Source of the DNA: Acinetobacter sp. ANC 4558 | Lineage (GTDB): Bacteria > Pseudomonadota > Gammaproteobacteria > Pseudomonadales > Moraxellaceae | DNA: 64,000 nucleotides | NCBI RefSeq assembly: GCF_002135375.1 | Contig: NZ_NEGH01000004.1 | Coordinates: 97,042 to 161,041 of the forward strand | Direction of reading: 5' to 3' | Shown here: positions 22,574 through 31,092 of the stretch, in pieces | How the letters are laid out: every line of letters starts with the position of its first letter | Position numbering within the stretch: position 1 is the stretch's first letter | Made by a program: the position numbers and the translations under genes | The notes under the pieces: model-generated | What the model was told of the DNA's origin: nothing | Seen by the model: the letters and a program-made list of their open reading frames with translations, nothing else | Databases searched by the model: none

Positions 22574-22999
22574 ATGCTAAAAAAAATATTTATTTTGTGC
22601 TTATTATTAGGTCATACGTTAAGTGTCCAAGCGTTGGATAAAACCAGAGTTAATTTAGATAAAGAGTTTTGGGGGACGTGGGTACTACATAATCCAAAAA
22701 CACAATGTATCGAAAAATTTGAATTTAAAAAACCAGGTGATTTTAAATATCAAGTCAATAAAAAGTTATTGGTCGGTGAATTTGCAGTGGTAAGATCGAC
22801 TTCATCAGATAATTTAGATGTTCTTTTAATGAATGTGACTACAGATAATTTATTAGAGGGGTGTGCAGGAGATAAATCAGACTATAACAATACAAAAATT
22901 CAATTGGCATTGAAGTGGATAACACCTAAAATGGCTGAAATTTGTACAAATGTTGATGCAAAAGCATGTACTGGTTTATATTTGACTAAAAGTAAATGA
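22574..22999 (+). CDS. Small secreted/periplasmic protein of unknown function
   Basis: This 141-residue protein has a clear Sec signal peptide (MLKKIFILCLLLGHTLSVQA, cleavage near residue 20). The mature part has four cysteines in two pairs (CIEKFEF; GCAGDK; CTNVDAKAC), which could form disulfides in the periplasm. GTWVLHNPKTQCIEKFEF resembles the start of a lipocalin-like beta-barrel, but this is only an impression. It follows the autotransporter by 244 bases and is preceded by GAGGAAAAATAGC. Its own terminator follows. I do not recognise a family, and a role with the adhesin is not supported beyond adjacency. Confidence 0.7.
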   Translation: MLKKIFILCLLLGHTLSVQALDKTRVNLDKEFWGTWVLHNPKTQCIEKFEFKKPGDFKYQVNKKLLVGEFAVVRSTSSDNLDVLLMNVTTDNLLEGCAGDKSDYNNTKIQLALKWITPKMAEICTNVDAKACTGLYLTKSK

Positions 23000-23002
23000 T
23001 AG

Positions 23003-23042
23003 AAAAAGGTTTCTATATAAGGAACCTTTTATAGCTTTTTTT
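23003..23042 (+). terminator. Terminator after the small secreted protein gene
   Basis: AAAAGGTTTC, a short loop and GGAACCTTTT form an imperfect hairpin, followed by a T-rich run ending at 23042. Confidence 0.6.
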
Positions 23043-23299
23043 TATGCAAAATGATAAAAATATTCATGAAAGTTTTGTTTTTTCTCTATTCAGATAACGA
23101 TATAGTAGTTCTTCAATTTAAATTTTAATTAAACATTTAGAAATATCTTTATAGATTGTCTTGATAAGAGTTCATCTATTCTTCATGAATTATAGTATGA
23201 TATTTAGTCTTAGACTGATCAACTCAAATATTATCAGGGATATTTCGCCAGAATGAGTGAAACTATTCATTCAAGCACAAATACTGTTGGAAAAATACC

Positions 23300-25129
23300 A
23301 TGCCAGATTATCGTTCAAAAACATCTACACACGGAAGAAATATGGCTGGCGCACGTGGTTTATGGCGTGCGACAGGAATGAAAGATGAAGATTTTGGTAA
23401 ACCAATTATTGCAGTCGTCAACTCATTCACACAATTTGTACCAGGTCATGTCCATCTTAAAGATTTAGGGCAACTGGTTGCAGAACAAATTCAGGCTTCT
23501 GGCGGTGTCGCAAAAGAATTTAATACGATTGCTGTAGATGATGGTATTGCAATGGGTCATGATGGCATGTTGTATTCACTTCCTTCACGTGATTTGATTG
23601 CCGATTCTGTTGAGTATATGGTCAATGCACACTGTGCAGATGCAATGGTATGTATTTCAAACTGTGACAAAATCACCCCTGGAATGTTAATGGCTGCAAT
23701 GCGATTAAATATTCCAGTTGTATTTGTGTCAGGCGGACCTATGGAAGCGGGTAAAGTTAAAATCCGCGGAAATGAACATGCCATTGACCTTGTAGATGCA
23801 ATGATTGTTGCGGCAGATGATAGTTTCACTGATGAAGAAGTTGCAGAATATGAACGTTCAGCATGTCCAACATGTGGTTCATGTTCAGGAATGTTCACTG
23901 CAAATTCAATGAACTGTTTAACAGAAGCATTAGGTTTGTCACTTCCAGGTAATGGTTCAACACTTGCAACACATGCGAATCGCAAAAAATTATTTGAAAA
24001 AGCCGGTCAGCTCATTGTTGAAATTACGAAACGTCATTATGAGCAAAATGATTACAGTTTGTTACCACGTAATATTGCAACCAAAGCGTCGTATGAAAAT
24101 GCCATGACTTTAGATATTGCAATGGGTGGTTCAACAAATACGGTGTTGCACTTATTGGCTGCTGCATATGAAGCAGAAGTTGATTTTACGATGGACGACA
24201 TTGACCGTTTATCACGTCAAGTGCCTGTACTTTGTAAAGTTGCACCTGCGAAACAGGATGTACATATGGAAGATGTGCACCGTGCAGGTGGAATCATGTC
24301 GATCTTAGGTGAATTAGATCGAGCAGGTCTATTAGACACTTCGGTTGGAACAGTTCACGAAAAAACGTTAAAAGATGCTTTAGATAAGTGGGATATTATC
24401 CGTACAGAAAATGAAGAAGTGTACAATTTCTTTAAATCTGCACCGGGTGGTGTACCAACACAAACTGCATTTTCACAAGATCGTTACTATTCACGCTTAG
24501 ATGGTGATCGTGAAAATGGTGTCATTCGTAATGTAGAACATGCGTTTTCTAAAGATGGTGGTTTGGCTGTACTTTACGGTAATATCGCGCTTGATGGTTG
24601 TATCGTAAAAACTGCAGGTGTAGATGAGTCTATCCTAAAATTCAATGGAATAGCACGTGTATTTGAAAGCCAAGATGCAGCAGTAGATGCGATTTTAGGC
24701 GGAAAAATTGTGGCTGGTGATGTTGTTGTTATTCGTTACGAAGGCCCACAAGGTGGTCCTGGTATGCAAGAAATGCTTTATCCAACCAGTTATTTAAAAT
24801 CGAAAGGATTAGGTAAAGATTGTGCATTAATAACCGATGGTCGTTTCTCTGGCGGTTCTTCAGGTTTATCGATTGGTCACGTTTCACCGGAAGCTGCTGA
24901 GGGTGGTGCAATTGGTCTCGTTGAAGATGGTGATCGTATTGAGATTGACATTCCAAATCGTACCATTCACTTAGCAGTAGAAGATGCTGTAATGAATGCT
25001 CGTCGTGAAGTGCAAGAAGCCAAAGGTTGGAAGCCTGCACAAGAGCGTCCACGTAAAGTGTCTAAGGCACTTAGAGCCTATGCGATGCATACAACAAGTG
25101 CTGCAAAAGGCGCAGTACGAGAAATTTAA
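23300..25129 (+). CDS. ilvD: Dihydroxy-acid dehydratase
   Basis: This 609-residue protein is a full-length IlvD. The Fe-S ligands are in [10 protein letters not shown] (about residue 122) and [19 protein letters not shown] (about 192-210). Conserved [25 protein letters not shown] and [21 protein letters not shown] are present. It converts 2,3-dihydroxy-isovalerate and its methyl homologue to the 2-oxo acids in valine and isoleucine synthesis. It appears monocistronic, with a terminator after it. The 300 bases upstream contain an out-of-frame ATG (23253), but no leader peptide rich in branched-chain residues that would suggest classical attenuation. Confidence 0.97.
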   Translation: MPDYRSKTSTHGRNMAGARGLWRATGMKDEDFGKPIIAVVNSFTQFVPGHVHLKDLGQLVAEQIQASGGVAKEFNTIAVDDGIAMGHDGMLYSLPSRDLIADSVEYMVNAHCADAMVCISNCDKITPGMLMAAMRLNIPVVFVSGGPMEAGKVKIRGNEHAIDLVDAMIVAADDSFTDEEVAEYERSACPTCGSCSGMFTANSMNCLTEALGLSLPGNGSTLATHANRKKLFEKAGQLIVEITKRHYEQNDYSLLPRNIATKASYENAMTLDIAMGGSTNTVLHLLAAAYEAEVDFTMDDIDRLSRQVPVLCKVAPAKQDVHMEDVHRAGGIMSILGELDRAGLLDTSVGTVHEKTLKDALDKWDIIRTENEEVYNFFKSAPGGVPTQTAFSQDRYYSRLDGDRENGVIRNVEHAFSKDGGLAVLYGNIALDGCIVKTAGVDESILKFNGIARVFESQDAAVDAILGGKIVAGDVVVIRYEGPQGGPGMQEMLYPTSYLKSKGLGKDCALITDGRFSGGSSGLSIGHVSPEAAEGGAIGLVEDGDRIEIDIPNRTIHLAVEDAVMNARREVQEAKGWKPAQERPRKVSKALRAYAMHTTSAAKGAVREI

Positions 25130-25149
25130 AACATTGAATTATTCGATGA

Positions 25150-25184
25150 TAAAAGCATCCTTTTAATGAGGGTGCTTTTTTAAT
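25150..25184 (+). terminator. ilvD terminator
   Basis: AAAAGCATCC and GGGTGCTTTTTT form a hairpin (one G-T pair) with a nine-base loop, followed by T's. Confidence 0.75.
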
Positions 25185-25390
25185 TTATAGGGTGCATAAG
25201 AGAATTTATAATATATTTAAGATCATATGTTTTATACTTTGAATAACTTATTATAAGTAAATGATTGAATATTTTAGGTGAGCTTGATATAAGTTTTCAC
25301 AAGATTTGTATTTCTAGATTGTATTAAATAAGAGAAAATAAGTTTGATTTGTAAATCACAAATGTATTTATTTCTTCGAGGTTAAATCCC

Positions 25391-26683
25391 ATGTCATTGT
25401 TACGCCGTTGGTTTGATCCAATTCGATCGAGCTGGTTTTACCAAAAACCGATTCGAAAAACGGTGTTATCTATTGATCAAGGTTTGAGTATTCATCTTCG
25501 TTTAGATGATGTTTATAGTTATTTGACTGTACAACAATTGCCACAATTAGAAGAAATATTAGTTGATGAATTAAAGCCATTAAAAATTATTATTTCCAGC
25601 CAAGCCGCTGAGCCCCCAAATGCAATGTCATATTTGGAATGGCAAAATTATTGTTTAAATGACGCAAAAATTTTATCTAAACAACATCGTTTTAGTTTTG
25701 ATGAAACACCTGAACAACCAACCGCTGAAGCCTTACAGCAAGCAGAAATCATTTTAAAAAATACACCTTTGAGAGGACAAGATTTCTTATATTTGCTAGA
25801 AGATATTTTTCATATGTTGTGGCAAAAACAATATGGAAAACTCAGAATGCTTCATGCAATGGCAAGTTATCATCATAAAGCACAAAACTTTCCAGAGCGT
25901 ATTTTTAATGATGATCCTGTATTGGTCAGCTATTTTGAAATTGGTGGGCGACAATATCATGCCGTAGATGATTTGCTCCGATTGACACGACGTTTGAAAC
26001 AACAAAAATTATTGACGGATAATCCAATTTTTTTGATCAATCATATTGATTGGCGTGAACATTTAATTAGTCATGCAGAAGCCTTAAATGAAATACAAAA
26101 ATTAGATCCAGAACTTGATTTGTATATTGCTTTAGAAGATCCTATTTCATGGTTGTTATTGGCTTATATTAAGGAAGAGTTAGCCAACTATTATAATATT
26201 CATTTAAAAGTTTACCCGTTAAGTTATCATGGGCGTGATTTATTTGATTGGAGTCTCGCAACAAGGTTATCTAAACGTACGGAAGTTACTTTTACCCCAT
26301 TTTGTCGCCCAACAGAATCAGCCAGCATGCAAATGGCTCAATTATTTTATAGTGTTCCTGAAGATCAGCAAATCGATGCAATCTATCGTATTTTACAAGC
26401 GGTTTGGACGGAAGGAAAAGACTTATCTTACGCACCTCATTTTAATGAAGTTTTGCATGAACTTGGTGTAAAAACTTTGTTTGATCAAGATATAAGAAAA
26501 AAGTTAGCAGAAAATGATCATCATTGTGAAATGAAATCACAACCAAACTTCCCAGTATTAGAATTACGTATCGCGGGACAAAATTTTGTATTTAATAGTC
26601 TTTATCGAGTTTGGATGATTGAAAGTATTTTTAGTAATGTGTTAGAAGAAAAGTATAAAAGTGAAAATGATATAGAAGAGTAA
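25391..26683 (+). CDS. Tandem thioredoxin-fold (DsbA/HCCA isomerase-like) protein
   Basis: This 430-residue cytoplasmic protein has no signal peptide and appears to contain two related domains. Each starts with a strand-helix segment like that of 2-hydroxychromene-2-carboxylate isomerase: IHLRLDDVYSYLTVQQLPQL at about residue 35, and LDLYIALEDPISWLLLAYIK at about residue 242. Each ends with an acidic helix-rich part (FDQDIRKKLAEN in the second). No CxxC motif is present, so it is unlikely to be a disulfide oxidoreductase. A downstream chorismate-mutase-like gene begins 12 bases after the stop, so the two probably form an operon. The domain reading is inference from sequence pattern; the substrate is unknown. 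Confidence 0.6.
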   Translation: MSLLRRWFDPIRSSWFYQKPIRKTVLSIDQGLSIHLRLDDVYSYLTVQQLPQLEEILVDELKPLKIIISSQAAEPPNAMSYLEWQNYCLNDAKILSKQHRFSFDETPEQPTAEALQQAEIILKNTPLRGQDFLYLLEDIFHMLWQKQYGKLRMLHAMASYHHKAQNFPERIFNDDPVLVSYFEIGGRQYHAVDDLLRLTRRLKQQKLLTDNPIFLINHIDWREHLISHAEALNEIQKLDPELDLYIALEDPISWLLLAYIKEELANYYNIHLKVYPLSYHGRDLFDWSLATRLSKRTEVTFTPFCRPTESASMQMAQLFYSVPEDQQIDAIYRILQAVWTEGKDLSYAPHFNEVLHELGVKTLFDQDIRKKLAENDHHCEMKSQPNFPVLELRIAGQNFVFNSLYRVWMIESIFSNVLEEKYKSENDIEE

Positions 26684-26695
26684 CAAGGGGTGTGT

Positions 26696-26980
26696 ATGGA
26701 AAAGAAAAAAGTTGAGACTTTGGAGCAGGCACAGGCCAAAATAGAAGAGATTGATATGGCTTTGGTCGAATTAATTGCAACACGTCAGTTTTACCTTGAT
26801 CAAGTGCTGCGTTTTAATCGAAAAAAACAGGACATTGAATCACCTAAAATGGATGAAGTAATTGCACGTGTTCGGCAGCATGCACAGCATCAAGGTTTAG
26901 ATCCAGACCTTATTGAAAGCTTATATACGGAAATGCTTCAGTATTTTTTACGCCGTGAATTAAAAGAATTACGCCCTTAA
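26696..26980 (+). CDS. Chorismate mutase type II (AroQ/PchB-like) domain protein
   Basis: This 94-residue all-helical protein has the AroQ pattern IEEIDMALVELIATRQFYLDQVLRF, then RVRQHAQHQGLDPDLIESLYTEMLQYFLRRELKEL. The Arg of ATRQ and the basic RFNRKK correspond to active-site positions in chorismate mutase and isochorismate-pyruvate lyase. I chose the ATG at 26696, which has AAGGGG five bases upstream, over a GTG two codons earlier. It is co-oriented with the thioredoxin-fold gene and 12 bases from it. Whether it is a chorismate mutase, a PchB-like lyase or a non-catalytic relative cannot be decided here. No siderophore genes are adjacent. Confidence 0.7.
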   Translation: MEKKKVETLEQAQAKIEEIDMALVELIATRQFYLDQVLRFNRKKQDIESPKMDEVIARVRQHAQHQGLDPDLIESLYTEMLQYFLRRELKELRP

Positions 26981-27200
26981 GAATTATTGCTCAATTCAAG
27001 CTGTTCATTTTTTAAGTATATGGATGGTTGTAGAAAGAGGATAATTTTGCATGAGCATTTATTTTGTAATGTGTACTTATAATAGAAGAGATAAAATAGG
27101 CTCAATTTTTTATTGAGGCTTCCTTCAAAAAACAATGATATGAGAAGAATAAGAAAGGATTTAGCATAAGCTAAATTTTTAATATACGAGTTAAGTGCTC

Positions 27201-27923
27201 ATGATGTTGTTTGTAATGATGGTATTTGCAGTTGCAGGAGTCATCAAGGGAACCATTGGTTTAGGTTTGCCAGCAGTGTCGATGGGGCTTTTAACTATGG
27301 TCATTAGTCCATTTCAAGCCGCAACGTTATTAATTATTCCTTCTATGGTGACCAATTTTTGGCAGCTTTTTGCAGAAGGAAAGGTCCTTAGATTAATTCG
27401 TCGTTTCTGGCCAATGTTGATTTTTATTGGAATTGGCTCGGTATGGAGTATTTTCCCAACATTAGGTCATAGTGCATTTAAAAGTGAGGCATTATTAGGC
27501 GCAATGTTGGGATTATATGGACTTTATGGTTTATTCGCTAAAAATATGCCAAATCTTTCTAAACATGAGAAATGGTTATCTCCAATTGTTGGCTATTTAG
27601 GTGGTGCCTTAACAGTTGCAACAGGAGTTGTCGTTATTCCAGTTGTTCCTTATTTACAAAGTTTACATTTACAACGAGATGATTTAGTTCAGTCATTAGG
27701 TTTAGCATTTACCACTTCTACACTTTTTCTTGCGATTTTTCTTTATAAAAATCCAGTTGATAATATGCCAATTGATTATGCAATGTCTGCGATGGCTTTA
27801 ATACCAGCATTAATTGGAATGTGGTTAGGTACAAAATTGCGTTATAAAATACCTGAGCAAAAATTTCGTAAGGTGTTCTTTTTTGGTCTAATTGCTTTAG
27901 GCTCATATATGATTTTACATTAA
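27201..27923 (+). CDS. TauE/SafE-family sulfite/anion permease
   Basis: This protein of about 240 residues is very hydrophobic, with roughly seven or eight membrane helices. The family pattern is visible in both halves: GVIKGTIGLGLPAVSMGLL near the N-terminus and GYLGGALTVATGVVVIPVVPYL in the middle. TauE/SafE proteins export sulfite, sulfoacetate or other organic anions across the inner membrane. Start codons GTG 27195, ATG 27201 and ATG 27204 are all possible. A strong inverted repeat follows the stop. No sulfur-metabolism neighbours give a clue to the substrate. Confidence 0.85.
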   Translation: MMLFVMMVFAVAGVIKGTIGLGLPAVSMGLLTMVISPFQAATLLIIPSMVTNFWQLFAEGKVLRLIRRFWPMLIFIGIGSVWSIFPTLGHSAFKSEALLGAMLGLYGLYGLFAKNMPNLSKHEKWLSPIVGYLGGALTVATGVVVIPVVPYLQSLHLQRDDLVQSLGLAFTTSTLFLAIFLYKNPVDNMPIDYAMSAMALIPALIGMWLGTKLRYKIPEQKFRKVFFFGLIALGSYMILH

Positions 27924-27930
27924 CAAAATG

Positions 27931-27963
27931 ACTTACCCTCTAACTAGGAATTAGAGGGTAAGT
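27931..27963. terminator. Convergent terminator-like hairpin
   Basis: The 13-base perfect arms ACTTACCCTCTAA (27931-27943) and TTAGAGGGTAAGT (27951-27963) have a seven-base loop. It lies between the TauE gene and the convergent GNAT pseudogene, and its right arm contains the last codons and stop of that pseudogene. U-tracts are weak. Confidence 0.7.
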
Positions 27964-28460
27964 GTCATCACTATCATTCCCAGATCATATAAGTCTGTTG
28001 CATATGAGGTTTCTAATGCATGTTCAAAATGATATTTTTTATAGAATTTTTGGGCTCTAATATTATTATTTAATACTTCTAGATAAATAAATTTATAGTT
28101 TTTTTCATGTAAAAAACGAAGAATATATTGAAAAAATTGCTGACTCATTTTTTTTAAAATTGCTGCATCTAAAAGATAAAATTTTTGTAATTCAGTGCCT
28201 ATTTGTTTTAAGTTCGGATTGTATTTATTGAAGTTGATTTTTGCAAACCCTTGGGGGATTTGATTTTCATCAAATAAAATAAACCATAATTGGTTTTTAT
28301 CATTTAAAGATAACGTTAATGATGCTAAAGAAAAATCTTGATTTAAATAATCGATGATTCCTTCTTTACTCCATATATCTGAAAAGTGTTATAAGTAAGT
28401 TTCTTTCCCTATTTTTTGTAAGATTAAAATATTTTTATAATCCGCTTGTATTATTTTCAT
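27951..28460 (-). pseudogene. GNAT acetyltransferase with an internal stop
   Basis: Reading left from the ATG at 28460 gives MKIIQADYKNILILQKIGKETYL, then TAA at 28389-28391. The frame then stays open for 145 codons to the stop at 27951. The downstream part contains the GNAT acetyl-CoA motif region (YLEVLNNNIRAQKFYKKYHF) and a plausible central strand (NQLWFILFDENQIPQGFAKI). The start overlaps the LysR gene stop as ATGA, so it was coupled to that regulator. Total length would be 169 residues, normal for GNAT. A single nonsense change is the only lesion seen. A shorter restart at the Met of MSQQFF (28148) would lack half of the fold. Confidence 0.8.
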
Positions 28461-29392
28461 CGATTCTTATCTATAAGCTCATGGTTAGAAAGTAGTTTTA
28501 ATAGGCTGCTTTGTGAAATTAAAAATTGCGTGAAATGTTGATAAGCCATTGGGAGTTCATCAAAGTTTTTTGCAGTCAGTAATAATCTTCTGTTGGCCCA
28601 TTCACCTTCAAGCTGAACTTGTTTAAATGCAAATTGTGAATTATTACGTTGAGCCGCACGTTTGGGCATAATCGCAATACCGACGCCACTTGCAACGACT
28701 TGTGAAATAGCTGCAAAATTGGGAAGTCGTAAACGGTATTGAATTTGACAACCGAGTAGTTTAGCTTGTGTTTCAATGGATTGTTGCAATGAATGGTATT
28801 GCATTAGCCCTACAAATGGATAGTTCAGAATATCATTTAAGTTAAGTTTTTCGTATTGAGTGAGTTCATGTTGTGGTGGGCATATTAGAACCAATGGATC
28901 TTCTGAAAAATCTAATGTTTGGAGATTTGGAGATTTAAAAAAGCTTGAAATAAGCCCTAATTTTGCTGTGCCATTTTCAATATTTTGTACCACAATACTT
29001 GATTCGGCTTCTTTTAATAAAATTTGAGTATTGGTATTTTCAACTAAATATTGTGGTAAAAGCATGGGCAAGTATTCACTTTGAGCTGAAGAATTACACC
29101 ATAACGTAACGGAAGAACTGAGTCCTTGTGCAAATGGGGACATCGCTTGTTGTAATAGTTTTCCTTGTTGCAAAATGCGCTGTGCATGTTCGATAAAGGT
29201 TTGACCTGCTAAAGTGAGTTTTACGCCAGATGCATGTCGTGTGAATAAGTTAACGGCATAGAGCTGCTCTAATTTTTTTATTCTTTCACTACAGGCTTGT
29301 AATGAAATAGAAGATCGCTCAGCACCTTTAGTTAAACTACCAGTTTCTACAATATGTAAGACGAGCTCTAAATCAAAAAGGTCTAAACGCAT
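28457..29392 (-). CDS. LysR-family transcriptional regulator
   Basis: This protein of about 311 residues has an N-terminal winged helix-turn-helix (MRLDLFDLELVLHIVETG, SLTKGAERSSISLQACSERIKKLE). The periplasmic-binding-protein-like effector domain follows from about residue 90. I prefer the ATG at 29392; a GTG nine bases upstream is also possible. The stop overlaps the start of a GNAT gene (ATGA), so the regulator and acetyltransferase formed a two-gene operon before the latter was interrupted. The target genes and ligand are unknown. The uracil-type permease gene is upstream on the same strand, separated by a terminator. Confidence 0.9.
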   Translation of the reverse strand: MRLDLFDLELVLHIVETGSLTKGAERSSISLQACSERIKKLEQLYAVNLFTRHASGVKLTLAGQTFIEHAQRILQQGKLLQQAMSPFAQGLSSSVTLWCNSSAQSEYLPMLLPQYLVENTNTQILLKEAESSIVVQNIENGTAKLGLISSFFKSPNLQTLDFSEDPLVLICPPQHELTQYEKLNLNDILNYPFVGLMQYHSLQQSIETQAKLLGCQIQYRLRLPNFAAISQVVASGVGIAIMPKRAAQRNNSQFAFKQVQLEGEWANRRLLLTAKNFDELPMAYQHFTQFLISQSSLLKLLSNHELIDKNR

Positions 29393-29443
29393 ATAGTTCA
29401 CATCATTCTAATGAGCCTCCCATCTTATGAAAAAATTACAAAT

Positions 29444-29466
29444 AAAAAAAGCAGTCCGAAGACTGC
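29444..29466 (-). terminator. Terminator of the NCS2 permease gene
   Basis: On the minus strand GCAGTC, TTCG loop, GACTGC is followed by seven U's. It lies 32 bases after the permease stop and before the LysR gene. Confidence 0.9.
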
Positions 29467-29497
29467 AATAACAATTCAATATATTGAATGAATGTAA

Positions 29498-30799
29498 TTA
29501 AGTTTTATCAGTTAAATTGAAGAACCAATTGAGTAATAATGCAGCAAATGTTGCTGTACCAATTCCACCTAAGTTAAAGCTACCAAATTGAAGTGCAAAA
29601 TCACCAGTTCCTAAAATAATAGTCACAGCCGCAACCATCAAATTTTTATTTTTAGAAAAGTCGACTTTGTTTTCAATCCAGATTTTTGCACCTGCAATGG
29701 TAATTAAACCAAATACAACAATAGATGCACCTGTTAAAATTGCAGTAGGAATCGTATGAATCACTGCACCAAATTTAGGAGAAAGCCCCAAAAATATGGC
29801 GAATACACCTGCTATGGCAAAAACAATGGTGGAATACACGCGTGTTACTGCCATTACGCCAATATTCTCGCCATAGGTGGTCATACCTGGTGCACCGACA
29901 CCGCCAGATAGTGTCGTTGCAATACCATCTGCAACAAAGGCTTTACCAATTTGCGGATCTAAGTTTTCACCAGTCATAGCACTCACGGCTTTAATATGCC
30001 CTAAGTTTTCAGCGACAAGAATTAATGCAATAGGCGCAATAATGAGAACAGCATTAAAATTAAATGTTGGTGAATGGAATGTTGGAAGACCAAACCACAT
30101 AGCTTGTTGAATAGGAACAAAATTAATTGGTGTTCCATAACCCATTATATTGGAAACAAGATAATACAGCAGATAGGCCATAACCAGTCCGACCAATAAT
30201 AAAAGCCGTTGCAATAAGCCCTTAGTAAAGACAGCAATTGAGCCCATACATAAAATGGTAACCAAGGCCATCCACATATTAAAATTATTTCCAACAACAC
30301 CTTTTACGGTGACAGGCGCTAAATTTAGTCCAATGATCATCACAACTGCGCCTGTTACAACAGGAGGCATCAGCTTTTCAATCCACCGAGTCCCAGTGGC
30401 CATGACAATGAATCCAAAGATTGCATATAAAATACCACATGCCATAATTCCGCCTGCGGCAGCTGCGATATTTACATTGGGTGCACCAGTGCCAGATGCA
30501 GCATAACCAGTTGCCGCAATAACAACGCCAATAAATGCAAAACTTGATCCTAAATAACTTGGAACTCGTCCACCGGTCATAATAAAAAATAAGATGGTAC
30601 AAATTCCAGACATCATAATCGCAAGGTTAGGATCAAAACCCATTAAGAATGGAGCAAGAACAGTTGCTCCAAACATTGCAAAAACATGTTGTATGCCTAG
30701 AACAGCACTTTGGAAGGGAGGAAGGTATTCATTTGTACCTACAGGACGAGCATCGATACTGCCCGAATAAGGGCGCCATTTGGGAAACCAATTGGACAT
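29498..30799 (-). CDS. NCS2-family uracil/xanthine-type permease (UraA/RutG-like)
   Basis: This protein of about 433 residues has the multiple (usually 14) membrane segments of nucleobase-cation symporter family 2. Motifs include GIQHVFAMFGATVLAPF near the N-terminus and GLNLAPVTVKG in the middle, with the substrate-site segment LVAENLGHIKAVSAMTGENLDP and GGVGAPGMTTYGENIGVMAVTRVYS later. These match UraA/RutG rather than xanthine permeases, as far as I can judge by eye. The ATG at 30799 is preferred over a TTG at 30814. A palindrome close to the RutR operator lies about 110 bases upstream, which supports a pyrimidine role. Confidence 0.87.
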   Translation of the reverse strand: MSNWFPKWRPYSGSIDARPVGTNEYLPPFQSAVLGIQHVFAMFGATVLAPFLMGFDPNLAIMMSGICTILFFIMTGGRVPSYLGSSFAFIGVVIAATGYAASGTGAPNVNIAAAAGGIMACGILYAIFGFIVMATGTRWIEKLMPPVVTGAVVMIIGLNLAPVTVKGVVGNNFNMWMALVTILCMGSIAVFTKGLLQRLLLLVGLVMAYLLYYLVSNIMGYGTPINFVPIQQAMWFGLPTFHSPTFNFNAVLIIAPIALILVAENLGHIKAVSAMTGENLDPQIGKAFVADGIATTLSGGVGAPGMTTYGENIGVMAVTRVYSTIVFAIAGVFAIFLGLSPKFGAVIHTIPTAILTGASIVVFGLITIAGAKIWIENKVDFSKNKNLMVAAVTIILGTGDFALQFGSFNLGGIGTATFAALLLNWFFNLTDKT

Positions 30800-30907
30800 A
30801 AAATGAACACTCAATAGATAAATTGTGCATATGATACGCTTGTTTATTCGAAGATTTAATCACTGATACAAAATTTTGTTCAAATTAATTGTATGACTTA
30901 TATGGTA

Positions 30908-30925
30908 TTTTACCAGATGGTAAAA
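30908..30925. promoter_or_regulatory. RutR-like palindromic operator before the permease gene
   Basis: TTTTACCA-GA-TGGTAAAA is an inverted repeat with a two-base spacer. The E. coli RutR site is TTGACCA-NN-TGGTCAA (known from the literature), which differs only at one symmetrical position. It lies 109 bases before the permease ATG on the minus strand. It is probably an operator for a RutR/TetR-type regulator encoded elsewhere. Confidence 0.55.
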
Positions 30926-31046
30926 GTATTATTATTTATAAAATAATTTTAAATCAGTAAATTATGTTAGACGAAAATTTTAAAATGAATCAATAAAGAT
31001 GATTCTTAAAGATTGATAAATCATTTTTTCTTTGGATAGTCTACGC

Positions 31047-31079
31047 AAGAAAGCACATGAATTGTGCATGTGCTTTCTT
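31047..31079. terminator. ppc terminator hairpin
   Basis: The 13-base perfect arms AAGAAAGCACATG (31047-31059) and CATGTGCTTTCTT (31067-31079) have a seven-base loop. They lie just after the ppc stop. Only short U-runs are built into the arms. Confidence 0.8.
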
Positions 31080-31092
31080 TATATTGAGTAGA

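Noticed and set aside
23253..23330. Upstream ATG before ilvD as a leader peptide for attenuation
   Set aside because: It is out of frame with ilvD, encodes no run of Ile/Leu/Val codons, and no attenuator hairpin follows it.
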